A DNA stretch of 64,000 nt from Halichondria panicea (GCF_963675165.1 NC_087392.1:637001-701000), one strand, 5' to 3'. Counted from the first letter of the stretch, positions 1 to 21,400 are shown. Numbers and translations are program-made. The notes: generated from the sequence alone by a model not told the origin.

Positions 1-83
1 GATTCGGTCCCTATCTGGCCTCCAGCGTAGCCAACCTCAGAGACTCATTCCACCCGCCTGACTTTCTTGAAACAACCGTCTAG
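1..83 (+). CDS. C-terminal tail of an unidentified protein (cut by the left edge)
   Basis: The frame beginning at base 3 is open from the window edge for 26 codons and ends at TAG 81-83. It reads FGPYLASSVANLRDSF and then HPPDFLETTV. The composition looks like protein rather than noise, and the other two plus frames close early. A plus-strand AATAAA at 315-320 would suit its 3' end. I do not recognise the family from so short a piece. Low to moderate confidence that it is coding. Confidence 0.4.
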   Translation, partial: FGPYLASSVANLRDSFHPPDFLETTV

Positions 84-424
84 CTGGTTCAGTCATCGTT
101 TGTATTAGTTTTGTTTCCGCTATGATTCTCTTCTTGTGCTAACGTACGTGTACGTGTATTCTATTATTTAATCATTTCTCTCATTTAAGCCACATAACAT
201 TTTGTGAAGCATCATTCAGTTTTCAATAAGCGTCTCACACATTCTTAACCTGTATAATTATATGTCACTCCAACCACTGCATTTCCTTATGATAATATTA
301 ACTTCCTGGTTGTCAATAAACCTTGAACACTGAATATGACAAATTGGAATAACTAATAATCTCCCCCTACTGTACGTAACACAAACGTTACAGTACATAC
401 ACACTAATTAACTCAAAATTAAAG
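84..424 (+). other. Probable 3' UTR and intergenic gap
   Basis: AT-rich stretch without a convincing reading frame. It contains AATAAA at 315-320, probably the polyadenylation signal of the gene ending at 83. The remainder, 321-424, lies between that signal and the stop of the convergent CCDC22 gene and probably holds its 3' UTR. I saw nothing else in it. Confidence 0.45.
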
Positions 425-3797
<3,373 letters not shown>

Positions 3798-4064
3798 GTT
3801 TGGTTGCTGCAACAACAAATATTGGCAAGCAGTGTATTAAAAACCAATCGTTGTTGTCTTGAGCTAAGCTTAGCCTGAGCCCCGCCCACTAAAGTCACAT
3901 GCAGCTCCAGCCGAGCGCACTGCGCATGCTTGAATCCTCCGAGCACATGGGTTTTCTTTTCCATCATCAAGCCTAGGATAGGATCTAGGAGGATAAGTGA
4001 GTACAAGCTAGCTTCTACTGCACTTCTGTATCATTAATGTACGTGTGTTCATACAGGGTGAGAG
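3798..4064. promoter_or_regulatory. Shared promoter gap between CCDC22 and RPL21, with an RPL21 5' leader
   Basis: The two start codons are 267 bp apart on opposite strands, so this gap must hold both promoters. On the RPL21 side a pyrimidine run at 3955-3965 could be a TOP-type transcription start, as is usual for ribosomal protein genes. A GTGAGT donor near 3996 and an ACAG acceptor near 4055 suggest a short intron in the leader, just before the ATG. The divergent arrangement is seen directly; the TOP start and leader intron are inferred. Confidence 0.55.
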
Positions 4065-4853
4065 ATGGTGAACACGAAAGGTTATCGCCGTGGTACTCGA
4101 TACCTCTTCAGAAAAGCCTTCAAGAAGAATGGTGAGTGGAGTATGGACAGTAATTGTGATATTTGTTGAGTAGCTAACTATTTTGGATTTTTGTACAGTT
4201 AATCATGAGTAGTGTCGTATGTCACAGTAGTAAATAATAAATTGTTATCGTTATTAGGAGTGGAACACTTGTCGACGTACATGAAAGTGTACAAAGTTGG
4301 TGACATCGTAGACATCAAGGTTTGTTCCAACTTTATGTGAGAAGTTTGATGAGTGAGAAGTTTGATGATGATACCTTTACAGGGTAATGGTGCTTTTCAA
4401 AAAGGAATGCCGTACAAGTTCTACCATGGGAAAACTGGTAGAGTGTACAATGTCACCAAACGAGCAGTTGGTGTGATAGTCAACAAACCCCTCAGGTTTG
4501 TGTACTTAATATTACGCTACGTATCTTGACACATTGGTGTAGACAAACACGTATATACCGAGTCTTATTTTGGTTGTGTTATTAAATGCACGAATACTAT
4601 TTGTTTCTACAGAAATAAAACTCTGAGAAAGAGGATCAATGTCCGGATTGAGCATGTACATCACTCTAGCTGCCGTGATGACTTCCTCCGACGAGTGAAA
4701 GAGAACGAGGACAAGAAGAAAGCTGCACTGGCCAAGGGGGAGACTGCTGTGTGCAAAAGACTGCCCTTGGCCCCACGCCTGGGTCACTTTGTTAAGATGA
4801 ATGGAAAGGAGGCTGAACTAGTTGAACCAATCCCATATGAGTTTGTTGCATAA
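4065..4853 (+). CDS. RPL21: Ribosomal protein eL21 (60S L21)
   Basis: Structural protein of the large cytosolic ribosomal subunit. Four exons join cleanly: 4065-4131, 4258-4319, 4383-4495 and 4613-4853. They sum to 483 bp, giving 160 residues, the usual length for eL21. The order [60 protein letters not shown] and a terminal EPIPYEFVA is diagnostic. The introns are 63-126 bp. I searched them for C/D and H/ACA guide-RNA features, because this gene hosts snoRNAs in vertebrates, and found no convincing set. The gene is head-to-head with CCDC22. DTD1 follows on the same strand with only 122 bp between stop and next ATG. Confidence 0.97.
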
Positions 4854-4975
4854 ACATGTTTGAATCTTTCATGATGGAGATAATATCAATTTTTGAAGTT
4901 TAATTTTGTAAAAGGTCACAGTTCAGTTTGGGTGGGCATCTTTTGCTATAAATGAGACTGCAGGTAGTGAACGCC

Positions 4976-5856
4976 ATGAAGGTTGTTGTACAAAGAGTCA
5001 CTGGAGCCAAGGTCACTGGTATGCTTAATCTCTTGGTGTAGTAGCTACGTTCATTATCATTTTGCTGAATAATTTCCTGATCCATTGCAGTTGATGGTCG
5101 CGAGGTGAGCTGTATCAACCAGGGTTTGTGTGTGCTCCTAGGGATAGCACGAGATGACTCACAAAAAGAGGCAGAATGGATGTGAGTCGCTTGTTTATTT
5201 CAACCACAATGTTCACCTGAGTTTCGTCCATAGGGCAAAGAAGGTATTGAATTTGAGATTATTTGACAATCCTGCGGACGGCAAGCCATGGGACAAGAGT
5301 GCGTCTGATTTGGGCTTGGAAATCTTGTGTGTGAGCCAGGTGAGATACTTAGTTGCTGTTGTGTGTTTGTGTGTTCATTCCTAATCTTCCCGTTCAGTTC
5401 ACCCTGTGCCATGTTCTCAAAGGCAACAAGCCTGATTTCCATAATGCAATGCACTCCGATCTCTCTAATCCAATGTACCAAGACTTCCTCAAGTTACTAG
5501 GATCCCTCTACAAGCCAGAGGCTATTAAAGGTACGGCCTATAATTATAGTAGCGTGGCAATTGGTGTATCTTTGCCATTTTTTTGCAGGGGGTGAATTCG
5601 GTGCCAACATGCAGGTTCATATTCAGAATGATGGACCGGTTACCTTACAATTTGAGACTCCCAACATTCCTAAACCAAAGGAGGTAATGTAATATGCAGT
5701 TGTTAATATTATTATAATAGTTGAAAACTGCTTGTATTGTTTCAGAGGAAGCCCCAGAAAACTAGCAAAAAGGAGTGTGCGAAAGCCCCAGAGGGAGCAA
5801 TCGCCTCAGACAGTGTAACTGCTGCAGCTGCTGAACTTAGCATACAAGATAGCTAA
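4976..5856 (+). CDS. DTD1: D-aminoacyl-tRNA deacylase (DTD)
   Basis: Hydrolyses D-amino acids (and mischarged glycine) from tRNA, a chiral proofreading enzyme. It begins MKVVVQRVTGAKVTVDG. The two family signatures are present: SQFTL in exon 3-4 (VSQ joined to FTLCHVLKGNKPDFHNAM) and the Gly-Pro loop NDGPVTLQFETP (about 5630-5660), which screens chirality. The enzyme core is complete. Past it lies a lysine- and alanine-rich tail (RKPQKTSKKE and then AAAAELSIQDS) ending TAA 5854-5856, similar in nature to the variable tail of animal DTD1. Five or six exons with small introns. It follows RPL21 closely. Identity secure. Confidence 0.95.
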
Positions 5857-6206
5857 TTGTTATTTTACTATTGAATCATGAATCATGGACGTCTTATTGT
5901 TGTTGGTTAGATTGGTGGATTTGGTTTTTACTTTCAATACTAACACTTGTACCTATAATAATTTATTGAGATTGGGCCATTTAAGTGGTTTTATATGGAA
6001 AGGGTCGTGATAATTATACAGATGTGAGACAACTTTACTTTTAATTCCTTTCTTAGTCGACCCTTTTCTTTGTCAGTAAAGATCGTCTAACTAGTTGCTC
6101 AATAATAGTCATTCACTCCATATGGTAAAGGTCATTAACATAAATAATTATAAAATGAACATCATGAGGAGATCAAGACAAGGCTTGATAAAAGAGCACT
6201 AACAGG
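5857..6206. other. Intergenic gap between DTD1 and RECQL5
   Basis: 350 bp of AT-rich DNA separating two plus-strand genes. It should contain the DTD1 3' UTR and the RECQL5 promoter. I saw no reading frame, repeat or recognisable regulatory motif in it. Confidence 0.5.
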
Positions 6207-10999
<4,793 letters not shown>

Positions 11000-11204
11000 T
11001 CAATTATAACTAATATTATATCATAATCAAATCATTCCAAATCATGCATTTAATATAATTATAATTAATTGTATAATCAGTTGTCAATTGGGAAATTGTT
11101 TATCAATGATGTTATTAAAATGTGTTATAAAAGTCAATTCGATTGTGAATAATAGGAAAGTGATCTCAGTTAGGAGTAAATATTATCATACGCACACAGT
11201 TTAG
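11000..11204. other. Convergent gap between RECQL5 and FANCF
   Basis: 205 bp of very AT-rich DNA (runs such as taattataattaatt) between two facing stop codons. It must serve as 3' UTR and terminator for both genes. No other structure seen. Confidence 0.5.
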
Positions 11205-12821
11205 TTATGAGAATGTCTGACTGATGCTGGAGAGTATGGTGGACCAGGCACAGGTGGCTATAGGGGCGGAGTAGGAGAACCGCCTCCTCCCTCTTGTACA
11301 ATGCCGGAGAGCTCTGCTCCTCACAAACAACAGACACACCTCCTTCACTTCTGTATTTGTCCGTGCGAGTGCCTCAAAATGACTGACAATCTTATCCAGC
11401 GAGTTGGCATGGGAGACTAGGTTCACTGTAGCGTGACTCTTGTCAGCACCTTGTACAGTAATGTGGCCAGTGCCCTCGATGGGGTTAGGGGCAGTATGCT
11501 CAAGTGTTGTTATATTGAGGGTTTCTAATTTATCTGTTTCATTGGCTAGGTACTTGATATGCTCTTTGAAAAATTCCAAATATTGGCTCGAAATCTTGGC
11601 GAGTAATTCTGGAGGACGATCCCAATATTGTGATGTGCAGTTTGAGACTTTCATTTTCTCTACTAGCCAATGTAAGATGGACATCTTAGTGGTTGTGTAA
11701 CTGCTCTCCCCCTCGATCAAAGACTGGAGAATGAGATCCTGCAGTAGCAATTATTCGAGCGCTGATCAGATGCATGTATGTATGCTACACACAACTTACC
11801 GTAGCTCCATCCGTGGTTGACAGTACATCTAGCTGCTTACATAAACTGCTGAGTGTGCCTTTCCTACATAAGTACAGCACATCATTAGATAGACCTTTCA
11901 AAGCGCTAGAATTGCATTTTTCAAATACACAGTTATGAGCATTCTGATGTTAGCTATCAGAATCCCATGTGTTGGGAAAAATCACACAATTGTGTTAATT
12001 ATGTAAAATAAGTACACCAACTATAAGCCTTTTACTCACATCTGTAAGCACTCGAGTAAGGAGATAGAATCACAGGGTAGAGCTTGTAGCTGGTTACCCT
12101 CTGCCTCTGGTGGAACAACCTGCAAGGAAATACATTGGGAAGGAGTAGTAAAACCAATCGCAGCTCTCTTGCTCACCTTAGGTATATCATTAGTCTGAAT
12201 GGTGGAGGTCTCCTCACAGAGAGCCTTCCTTAGTGGCTCTGCATATCTCTTGCCCTTCAGTCTGCACAGAACCTTCTCCTTCAGCTGCTGAGGCAACCTG
12301 GGATTGCCAACTAGTGCCTGGGGGCCAAATTAACAATAATATCCACAACAGGTTTTCTTTTAATGCCATTGCCAAATCTGATAATTATACTATTTGTTGA
12401 TGCCAAAAGTCAATAATTCTGCCAAGTTTGTATTTGGCTGCCAATTTGTTTATGTTGTACTAGTGCAGGCGTACCTTTGAGAGATAGTCTGAGCTATGCT
12501 GGAAAGTATCATAGTTCAATTCCATTGCTCCGATCTTCCATCCGTTACTCCGACCCAGCTCCTTCAGTTTCTGATCCACCTTCGCCACCATCGACTGTCT
12601 TTTGGAGATACGAACAAGGGCCTGTATCAATATAAATGACATATGACAACAAATTAAAAGCCCATGGACATGCATGGATATACCCTGTCAAAGTAGTCTG
12701 CCCAGTGGATGGCTCTGTCCAGGTCCTCCTCTTCCCACCTGTCCACCTCAGGCAAGCTGCACTTCCTCAAAATGCCACAGTACAGCTTGACATTCTCAAA
12801 GAGTGCCTCCATCCTGTCCAT
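11205..12821 (-). CDS. FANCF: FANCF-like Fanconi anaemia core complex protein
   Basis: FANCF is the adaptor that ties FANCA/FANCG and FANCC/FANCE to FANCM in the core complex that monoubiquitinates FANCD2-FANCI at interstrand crosslinks. The start MDRMEALFENVKLYCGILRK is at 12821. The N-terminal helix pair DRWEEEDLDRAIHWADYFDR aligns in kind with the human STWDPATVRRALQWARYL. Next come DTFQHSSDYLSK (like NFQALGHCDVLLSL) and RLPQQLKEKVLCRL. A C-terminal ILHWLVEKMKVSN section resembles VHWLLGNSEVF, followed by HFEALARTNTEVKEVCLLF. The order matches along the whole length. Unlike the intronless human gene it has about six exons. It is 132 bp head-to-head from ATRX. Assignment rests on weak but collinear similarity. 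Confidence 0.68.
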
Positions 12822-12953
12822 TGTTGTTACGATGGTAGAGTTCCGAGGGGATTTCCCATTTTAATACTGTTCCACGTGCAGTTGTAGAGGGAAAATACAA
12901 GACAACATTGTACTTCCTTTAATAAGTTACTAAATAGATTAGCCAGCTCTCTC
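12822..12953. promoter_or_regulatory. Shared promoter gap of FANCF and ATRX
   Basis: Only 132 bp separate the two opposing start codons, or 153 bp if ATRX starts at the second in-frame ATG at 12975. The gap has no TATA-like match I trust. It must drive both genes. Confidence 0.6.
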
Positions 12954-15900
12954 ATGCTCAGCTCTAGCATTGTGATGGCTCAGATGGACCAGCTCGATCA
13001 GTTGGTGGCCAGCTTCAAGGAGCTGAAGGAGCAGTTGCTCACTGTCTGTGAGGAACATGTGAGATTGATATTGAGTAGATGTATAGACTCTACTATACTA
13101 TTATTAAAGTACTAGCCTAGCCATGACTTGAAGCCAGTGTGAAGTGGAGGTCCAGTAGTTGTTGTATTATTAAATTCATACACAGACTGTAGGCCTAGGC
13201 AGCAGTAGTATAAAGGGGAGTATAGTAATGATATTCATATAAAATTAAAAATGGTATTATTCACTGTAGTCATATAATATGGTAATGTATGTAACTCCCC
13301 CAGGATCAGGAGCGGCCTCGGTCTAACAGGACTCGCGGGTACGTGAATAACGGTTACCCATCAATGGATGGTTGCTCCATACGTAGATACTGGGAAAGGA
13401 ATTTTATTTTCATTTTCCTGCATCTACGGTTGCTCTAATGTATTGAAATGTTTCACGCGGTACACACACACACTTTGCATTACATGGTGAAGTATTAATT
13501 TTTGTGATTCTTATTCCGTTGTATTTGCCGTCAATTTTACTGGTGTGTGTTTGCTCTCAGGATGCTGATGATGATGGGAAGAAGTCGTCGAGCGAGGAAT
13601 CGACTGTCACCACAAGTTCGCACAAAACTGACTAAGATAGTGAAGAACGTCGACGACATCTTACCGGATTTAATGTAAGTTTGATAATTCAATATGCTCT
13701 GCACGTACGTATCAATTTGGGCTTTCCACAGGATCACTCAATCGCACCCAGAACCTCCGATGGACGCAGAGGTAATAGAGGAGCAACCCCACAACACGTG
13801 TCAGGTGTACATCATTGGACCCCCGGGGGCAGAGCCACGGACCTTATCTGATGATACTGAGTCTGACACTCGCTGCGAGAAACAACAGTCAATGGTATAC
13901 CAAAGAAACTCTGCTAGTATTACATTGGGACCATACGTTGCCACTGACAAACTCACTCAGATAAAGATGAAGGATTCTCCTCTGTCGACGTGTGAGATTT
14001 TCCTGAAACCCCTCAAAGATGGGCAGGGCAGTGTACGGTACACTCGTGCAAAAGAGAGGGCGTGTCTGGGTCAAGGGTCATCTGGCGTCACTTATCGGGA
14101 GCAATCCTCGGAGATCGATGTAGAGTCAACTTCAGACAATGACGACGAGTTCTATTCACCAGATGACGATGATAAGGAATATTCAGATGAGAGGATAAGA
14201 ACGACGTATCCGACCACCTCAGCCCATGGCCACAAGCTCTCCCACAACAGTGATTCAATAATATCTGGCAAGAGAAGTGATAGTTCGAGTTCATCCTATA
14301 AATCGGCTCAAGAGTCGCTTGACGAACTAAAAAGTGAAACCGAAAACAAACTATCTGCATCATCAGTTCCAAACAGTCCTACTCCTTACCAATCTGTTGG
14401 TATCCACCATCTTAACGGAAGCTCTCCTGAGAGCACCATTGAAGTCCATCAAGCTATTGGTACAGCTGTCATTGAAAGCCGTTGTTCCACAGTAGTGGAT
14501 GATCCAAACAGCTCGAGACAATGGCCACAGCAAGACTATGAAATGGACAGTAGAACAGATAGTGAGGAAACTCCACCCCAAAGCCCACTTGTGTCAAGCA
14601 CCTCATCGAACAAAGTATCTCCTAAACCTTCTGGAATTTTTGTTGTTTTAGAGGACCTGCAAAACTCGTTTGCTAAGAAGAAGAAGAAGAATTTCCTGGA
14701 CGGTTCGACAAGGGATCTGCGATCTAGCAGTACTGACGTAACAAAGCTCACTGTCTCTGTTTCTGTCCCTCAACGTACACCTGTTTTGAAAATTGAGAAA
14801 CTGTCCCTTGATGTATTAAAGCGACTAAGTAGTCCCAAGAAAGAGCCAGTCTCCCTCTCCCCAGCCTCATCTACCTTCAACTCACATGTAAGTCAATATT
14901 CCTCATTAACATTAATTATTTCCTCATACAATCTTTCTCCTCTCTGCCCTTTTTTTTCCACACTACTGTCTGCCCCCCACTGCGGTAATTGTATCATGCA
15001 CACTTTACACCATTAGGCTGTCGTACACACCAGGCAACTTTCAGGCCTACAACTGTTATAAGGAACGTATTGCCTCTGCGTATGATACAATCATTATGTA
15101 CATTTACTGATGTTGCACATTTCCTACTTTACTGTGTAGAGACACAACCATAACGATCCATCTGAGACTGAGCACACTGATGATGAAAAAGCCCCTTTTC
15201 TAGAAGATCAAGAATCTCGGCGAGTAAAGCGTGAAAGACATTCACGCAGCTCCTGGTCGGATTTTGAAGAAGATATTCTGTTGAGATCGCCACACTCGAA
15301 TAGGCCCTTAGAGAAGGACGTGCCGGTGAGCTCTCTACCGGAACCACCAGATGCCTCCTTTCTCCTTTCAGACACTGAGCTACCCAACGACAAAGGCTCC
15401 GTATCCAAGGAGGACAATAGTGACCACTTATCTCCCAGCATCTTCCCTAAAAAGCCACCCAGCACACCTCCTGCAAGAAAGTCAAGGAAACCAAACCAAC
15501 ACTCAAAGGAATCTGGCAGGTCAAAGCGGTGTGCTAGTCCTCCTAGTACACCTCACTGGGCCAATAAAACTTCTCAACGTCAACTGTTTGACTCTGAAGA
15601 TGACTTTGACATGGCAATCTCTCACCCACCTCCTTTCAAGAGCTGTACACCCTCACAGAAACTCAAAACTCCCAAACGAAGAAAAGTCCTTAAGGTACCC
15701 TCTGACGATGAAGCAGGCTGCAGCAACCATAGCAACGAATCAAAGCCTCCTACACTCAAGACAGAACGGTCATCATCTCTCTCCTCTCACAGTCGAGATG
15801 TCAGCAAAGATGCAGATACAGATGATGGTTCTAATAGTGTCAATAATGAGCCAAGAGGTGATGCACAAGCTCTTAACAATGACAAAACTGTGAATGCTGA

Positions 15901-18337
15901 CTCAGGCACCAGATTCACCGACAAGAAAGAAGCAAAGAATAAAAAACTTCCGAAAAAGATTCCATGCTGTGCCTGTGGTCTATTGGTATTCTGGAGAACA
16001 AAGCCTCTACACAAGCATCCGAGACTGGATGGTCTAGTGTGTGGAGTAAGTGAGAAATTTGACGTCTGATTGTATGCTAATTTTTTCTCTCTTCTAGAAT
16101 TGCCTAACTACGATAATGGAGGGAGAGTTCACTGTCAGTGATGGCCACGAGGAGTACTGTACTCTGTGTGGGGATGGTGGAGACATTTTGATGTGTGGTT
16201 CCTGTATTAGAAGTAACTGTAAGGGTTGTGTGGAGAGGGTATCTGGTACAGAGTTTCTCAACAACTTGCTGGAAGATGATGATCAGGAATTTACTTGTTA
16301 CTGTTGCGACCCCTTACCTATGGAACCACATGGACGGATTATGCAGCTTTATCTCTCCCGCAAACAGTCTAAAGCGAAGCACATTAACTCTGCGATGAAG
16401 AAGAAGGTTTTCAAGACCCCAGAGCATGTTTCTGACTCGGAGGAAGGCATAACCGCAGTGGAAAAGTCTAAGTCAGCCAAGAAAGAGGCAGAAGGAGAGA
16501 GTATGCAAGCTGAGAAGAAATCTGCAGCAAAGCATCAAAGAAGTTGTTCACCAAACTCTATAGCCAGCAATGACTTCAGTGATAGTGAAGCGGACTCTCC
16601 GGATGTAGATACCGATGATATAGACCTGTCAGACTCAAGTGTTTTTGGCAAAGATAAGAAACGAAAGCTCAAACGGAAGAGGCACAGCAGCAGTGAAGCC
16701 AATGCACAGCAGCCAATAAAAACTGACACCAAGAATGCCGAAGGATCAAGCAAGAGTGTCGCATTTACTAGGAAGAAGCGGCGATACATTAAAAGATTTA
16801 AACTGGACGGTAGTGACTTTGAATGCGGGAGTGATGAGTCATCCAACAATAGTGATATGAAGATTTCAAATCCTAGCAAGATGCCAAAAAAGAAAGTTGT
16901 ATCTCCAAGCTCATCAATGGACGAGTTAAACCTCCATACTGGCTGCGTCAAGAGAAGTAAACTGGCTGACATGCTCTCATCCGGAGATGATAGTGATCAG
17001 GTGAACATGGACGATAACGCGCTGACAGTGAGCATGGGGGAAAGTACAGAGAATGACCACTGCTTCAGACCCTCCACCCCAGACAAGGGCCCCTTTAGCC
17101 CCGTCACCTATCTCACTCCGAGCAGCAAAATGAAAATCTCCTCCGAATCGTCTGACAATGAATTTCAAGTTGTCCGACCAAAATCAAAAAAGAGACGCGT
17201 ATTGAGCAGACTGAGTTCAAAGTCTACCACTGACTATGATTCCTCTTCTTCAGAGAAAAGGGTAAAAGGTCATGGTTCAACTGAGGATCCTACTGATCTC
17301 TCGCGTGTTGGTCCTAGACTTAGGAAGAAAGACTCTCGAAAGTTCCTATCCGACTCTGATTTTACTGATAGTGAGAAAGAAGTAAAGAAAGGCACTGGTG
17401 ATAAGGGGAAATCCCCTGAGGAGCAGTCGACACCTGGGAAAAAGCGGAAAGCTATTCGCAAACTAATAGACGACTCTAAACTTGACGAAAAGACCAAGCT
17501 GGCAGATCAGAGAGAGAGTGAGAGGCTGAGCAGGCTGAAGAAAAAGAAGAAGACCAGCAGTCAGTCTGAGCTTGAGGGTGAGCAACTGGTGCTGGAGGTG
17601 GACAATACCACCAAGAATCCTAAAGTGAGTACAATGCGGGGCATGTAATGATAGATTATAATTCTGTATTTGTATATCAATTATTCGTACAACTCTTTAA
17701 ATTTTAGTGCACTCGTTTTTGTTGTTGCCCAGATCTCAGTCTGTTCTGAGATTGTCCCGTCCCTAAAGCCTCACCAGAAGGAGGGCATCAAGTTCCTCTA
17801 TGATTCTTGTGTGGAGTCTCTGGCACTGTTTAAGGACGGTCAACGCAACGGTGCCATTCTAGCTCATTGCATGGGACTGGGAAAGACTCTGCAGGTACAC
17901 AAGCCGGCATAACATGTAACCGTTTAAAAAATTTACCTTGAATTTACCGTGTACATTTAATTTACCTTGAGGTGTGGCTGAAGTTAATTTTTTTTAATAT
18001 ATTTCCAGCTAATAGCATTCATCGATGCTCTGCTGTGCTGTGAAGAGAGCAAAGTGCATCGAGTGATCATCCTCTCCCCCGTCAACACCCTCTATAACTG
18101 GTTGAACGAGTTTGACAGGTGGCTCCCCAACAGAAACTACGGAGTGAGTGTATGGGCTGGAAAATTATTGCAACAGTGTATTCTAGATTGGGGTCATTAT
18201 TTTTGGCCTATTATCATCTTCTAGTATTGATTAATATTACCATGTTTGGAAAATTGACACTGTATATATAGAACTGAACTATGAACACATGTACGTGTTA
18301 GTTGCACTAATAATATTGGGGCTGTCATGTCACCCAC

Positions 18338-18410
<73 letters not shown>

Positions 18411-21400
18411 CTGAGCTATATTATGAACATGCCAAGCCTTGATGCTCGACTGAGGAAACTAAAGCGTTGGTTCCAGCACGGAGGAGTCATGCTCATTGGC
18501 TATGACATGTTCAGGAATCTGGCAATGGCCAAGAACGTGAGGAAGAAAAAATCGAGAGAAGACCTGACCAAGTACCTGGTTGACCCTGGTAAGTGAGTTA
18601 GAAATGGTAAACATTTTGTGATATGCTTGAACCATATCTGTATTATTGTATTATATAAAAGTGCTAAAAAGCTTCAAAAAGTGGTGCTAATTCTAGTTCT
18701 GGCTTTCTTGGATTTTGTGTAAATCACATGACTTGTTATCGCCCACCTACAGGTGCAGACATAATAGTGTGTGACGAAGGTCATGTGATGAGGAATTCCA
18801 AGTCGAATCTCTCGGTGATTCTGGGGCAGGTGAAAACGTTGTGTAGGATTGTCCTCACTGGCACTCCTCTGCAGAACAACCTCATGGAGTGTGAGCTGAT
18901 TTGTGTCTAGCTAGCTGCTACGTTTGGTCAAAGTGGTAATAATAGCTAGGAGATAAATACGAGGAGAAAAATCTGTCTAGTAACCGGTTACCTGTGTTGT
19001 GCATATACGCACATATAGTTTGTAACACGCATGTAGTGCTACAGACTTACTCAGTTACTGTAAATACATCATCCCTCTTTGTCTATGCAGATTACACAAT
19101 GGTCAACTTTGTGAAACCCAATCTTCTTGGTACTCCACGAGAATTTCGGAATCGGTTTGTCAATCCCATCAAGAATGGTCAATGTAGAGACTCACAACCG
19201 AGCGACATCCGGCAGATGAAACTCAGGGCCCATGTTTTACATCGCAAGGTCAGTGGGTGTGTCCAACGCAAGGACTATCGAGTCCTCTCTGTAGCCATCC
19301 CCCCTAAACAAGAGTACGTCATCTCGTTTCATCTCACCGATATTCAAGATCAGCTCTACCGGTTCTATCTCGATCAGTTTCGAGGGAATTGCGGAGCCAC
19401 TGATCTATTCTCAACGTTCTCCAACCTAGCCAAGGTGTGGAATCACCCGTGGGTTCTCCGACTGTCCGAAGAGCGGGAAAACGAGAAGGCAGAGCGGAAA
19501 GGGTTACTCGTGAGTGATGATGACGATGATGACGAAGGCTCCTCGCTTGACGGGTTTATAGTCTCCGGCAGCGATGAGGAGGACACAAAGAAAAAGAAGA
19601 GAAAGGTATCGCATGTAAGTCAGTAAGCTACACGGTGTGGTATGTTATTATTCTCTTCTATATATTGCACACTATCAGAAACGCAAGAAGCGTGGTGTCT
19701 CTTCCTCTAGTAGCTCGAGGACCAGTCGAGAACCGTCACTCCCCCAGCCCTACAACTCTAGGCCAATCATCATCATCTCCAGTGGCAGTGGCAGTGACGA
19801 CGATGACCTCCCCCCTTTGCTAATCACCAAGACCGAGCCAGGGACAACGGTTAAGACTGAGCCTGGGGGTATTATTGACATGAACGGGGCCGGTCCCAGT
19901 AACCCCGGTGGTCGAGGAGGTGTGGTCAAAGCTGTCACGGATAATTCCTCGAAAATTGTTAGTATATATTTATTCTTGGGTGTCGAGAAGGCTTAAAGTA
20001 GTACATATTCATTTTCTATCCCACGGCATTATGATGCATGTACATGTATTGTAACAACCACCTTTACCTATTACATGCACAAGCCTATGTTCCGGGTCAC
20101 AGATAAGCCTTGGTATGCTAACTATAATAGTATCTGAAATTCGTGCAGGGCAAGTACTGGTATGACTCTATGCTGACGGACGATGTGGAGCACAAATTAG
20201 AGGCTAGCGGGAAACTCCTGTTTCTCATGGAGCTGCTCAAACAAACAGAACAACGTGGGGAGAAGGTGATTGTGTTCAGTCAGAGTCTGCTCACACTGGA
20301 CCTGATTGAGAGCTTTCTCACCGAGGGAGAGAACTGGACCCCTGGTCTCGACTATTACAGATTGGATGGGTCCACCAGTACGGACGTGAGGCAAGCGAAT
20401 ATGGTGGAATTCAACGATGAAAGCAACAGCAGGTAGGTTTCAATGTCATGTGTGTATTGTTTCAGATTTCTTGCTCTTGACCTTTTGTTTTGCTTCCCCT
20501 GTAGAATAAGGTTGTTCCTCATTTCGACAAGAGCTGGGTCTCTAGGTGTTAATTTGGTGGCCGCCAATCGAGTGGTGATCTTTGACGCTTGCTGGAACCC
20601 CTCTCACGATCTGCAGGCCATCTTCAGGACCTACCGCTTTGGGCAAACCAAACCTGTTTTTGTATATCGGCTCTTGGCTCTTGTAAGTTACAGTGTCACT
20701 ATGTATACTTATTATGCCCATACTATTTGTCTCTAGTAGATCTAAGCATGCAGTACCTTGCCTGCTTGTTAACTATCTCCCTTTCATACAGTACTAAAAG
20801 AGTGTGTGCATGTGTTCTATTTAATACAGCCGTAAATGCATGTTTTTTTTAATTATTTGTATATTAATTCACAGGGCACTATGGAGGAGAAGATCTACGA
20901 CCGGCAAGTGACAAAGGAGTCTCTCTCCAAGAGGGTAGTTGACCAGGCACAGATAGGCCGTCACTACACTGCGTCTGACCTGGCAGAGCTGTTCACGTAC
21001 TCTCCCAAGCCACTTGCAGAACCTCCCTATCGAAGACCCATTGTAATCATCTGTGCATGTTCATTATTTTGTCACATCATGTACTGTACATGCTTGATTG
21101 AGTATGTACGTACTTTACTTGTACCCACTAATACTGAGCTACCCATTCCCGGTATGGTATTCCCTCATTTGATTTAATATTGCATCTACATGTACTTACA
21201 TGTAGACATGTATGTAACAGTATTTGGACATAGACAATTTAGCATTCATCAGTAGGCACAGTCAGTGTGTATATTAATGTTACGTGTGTTCTTCTGAACA
21301 CTGTGCATGTACATGTATAAGGGCTAAACACATTCTCTTTGCGCGCACACACCAAAGGTTGACCATGCCCTGTGCACCATTCTGGACAAGCTGCAGCCAC

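Noticed and set aside
4132-4612. Intronic snoRNA in RPL21
   Set aside because: TGATGA occurs in the second intron, but there is no matching CTGA box or terminal stem, and the intron is only about 63 bp. No H/ACA pair seen either.
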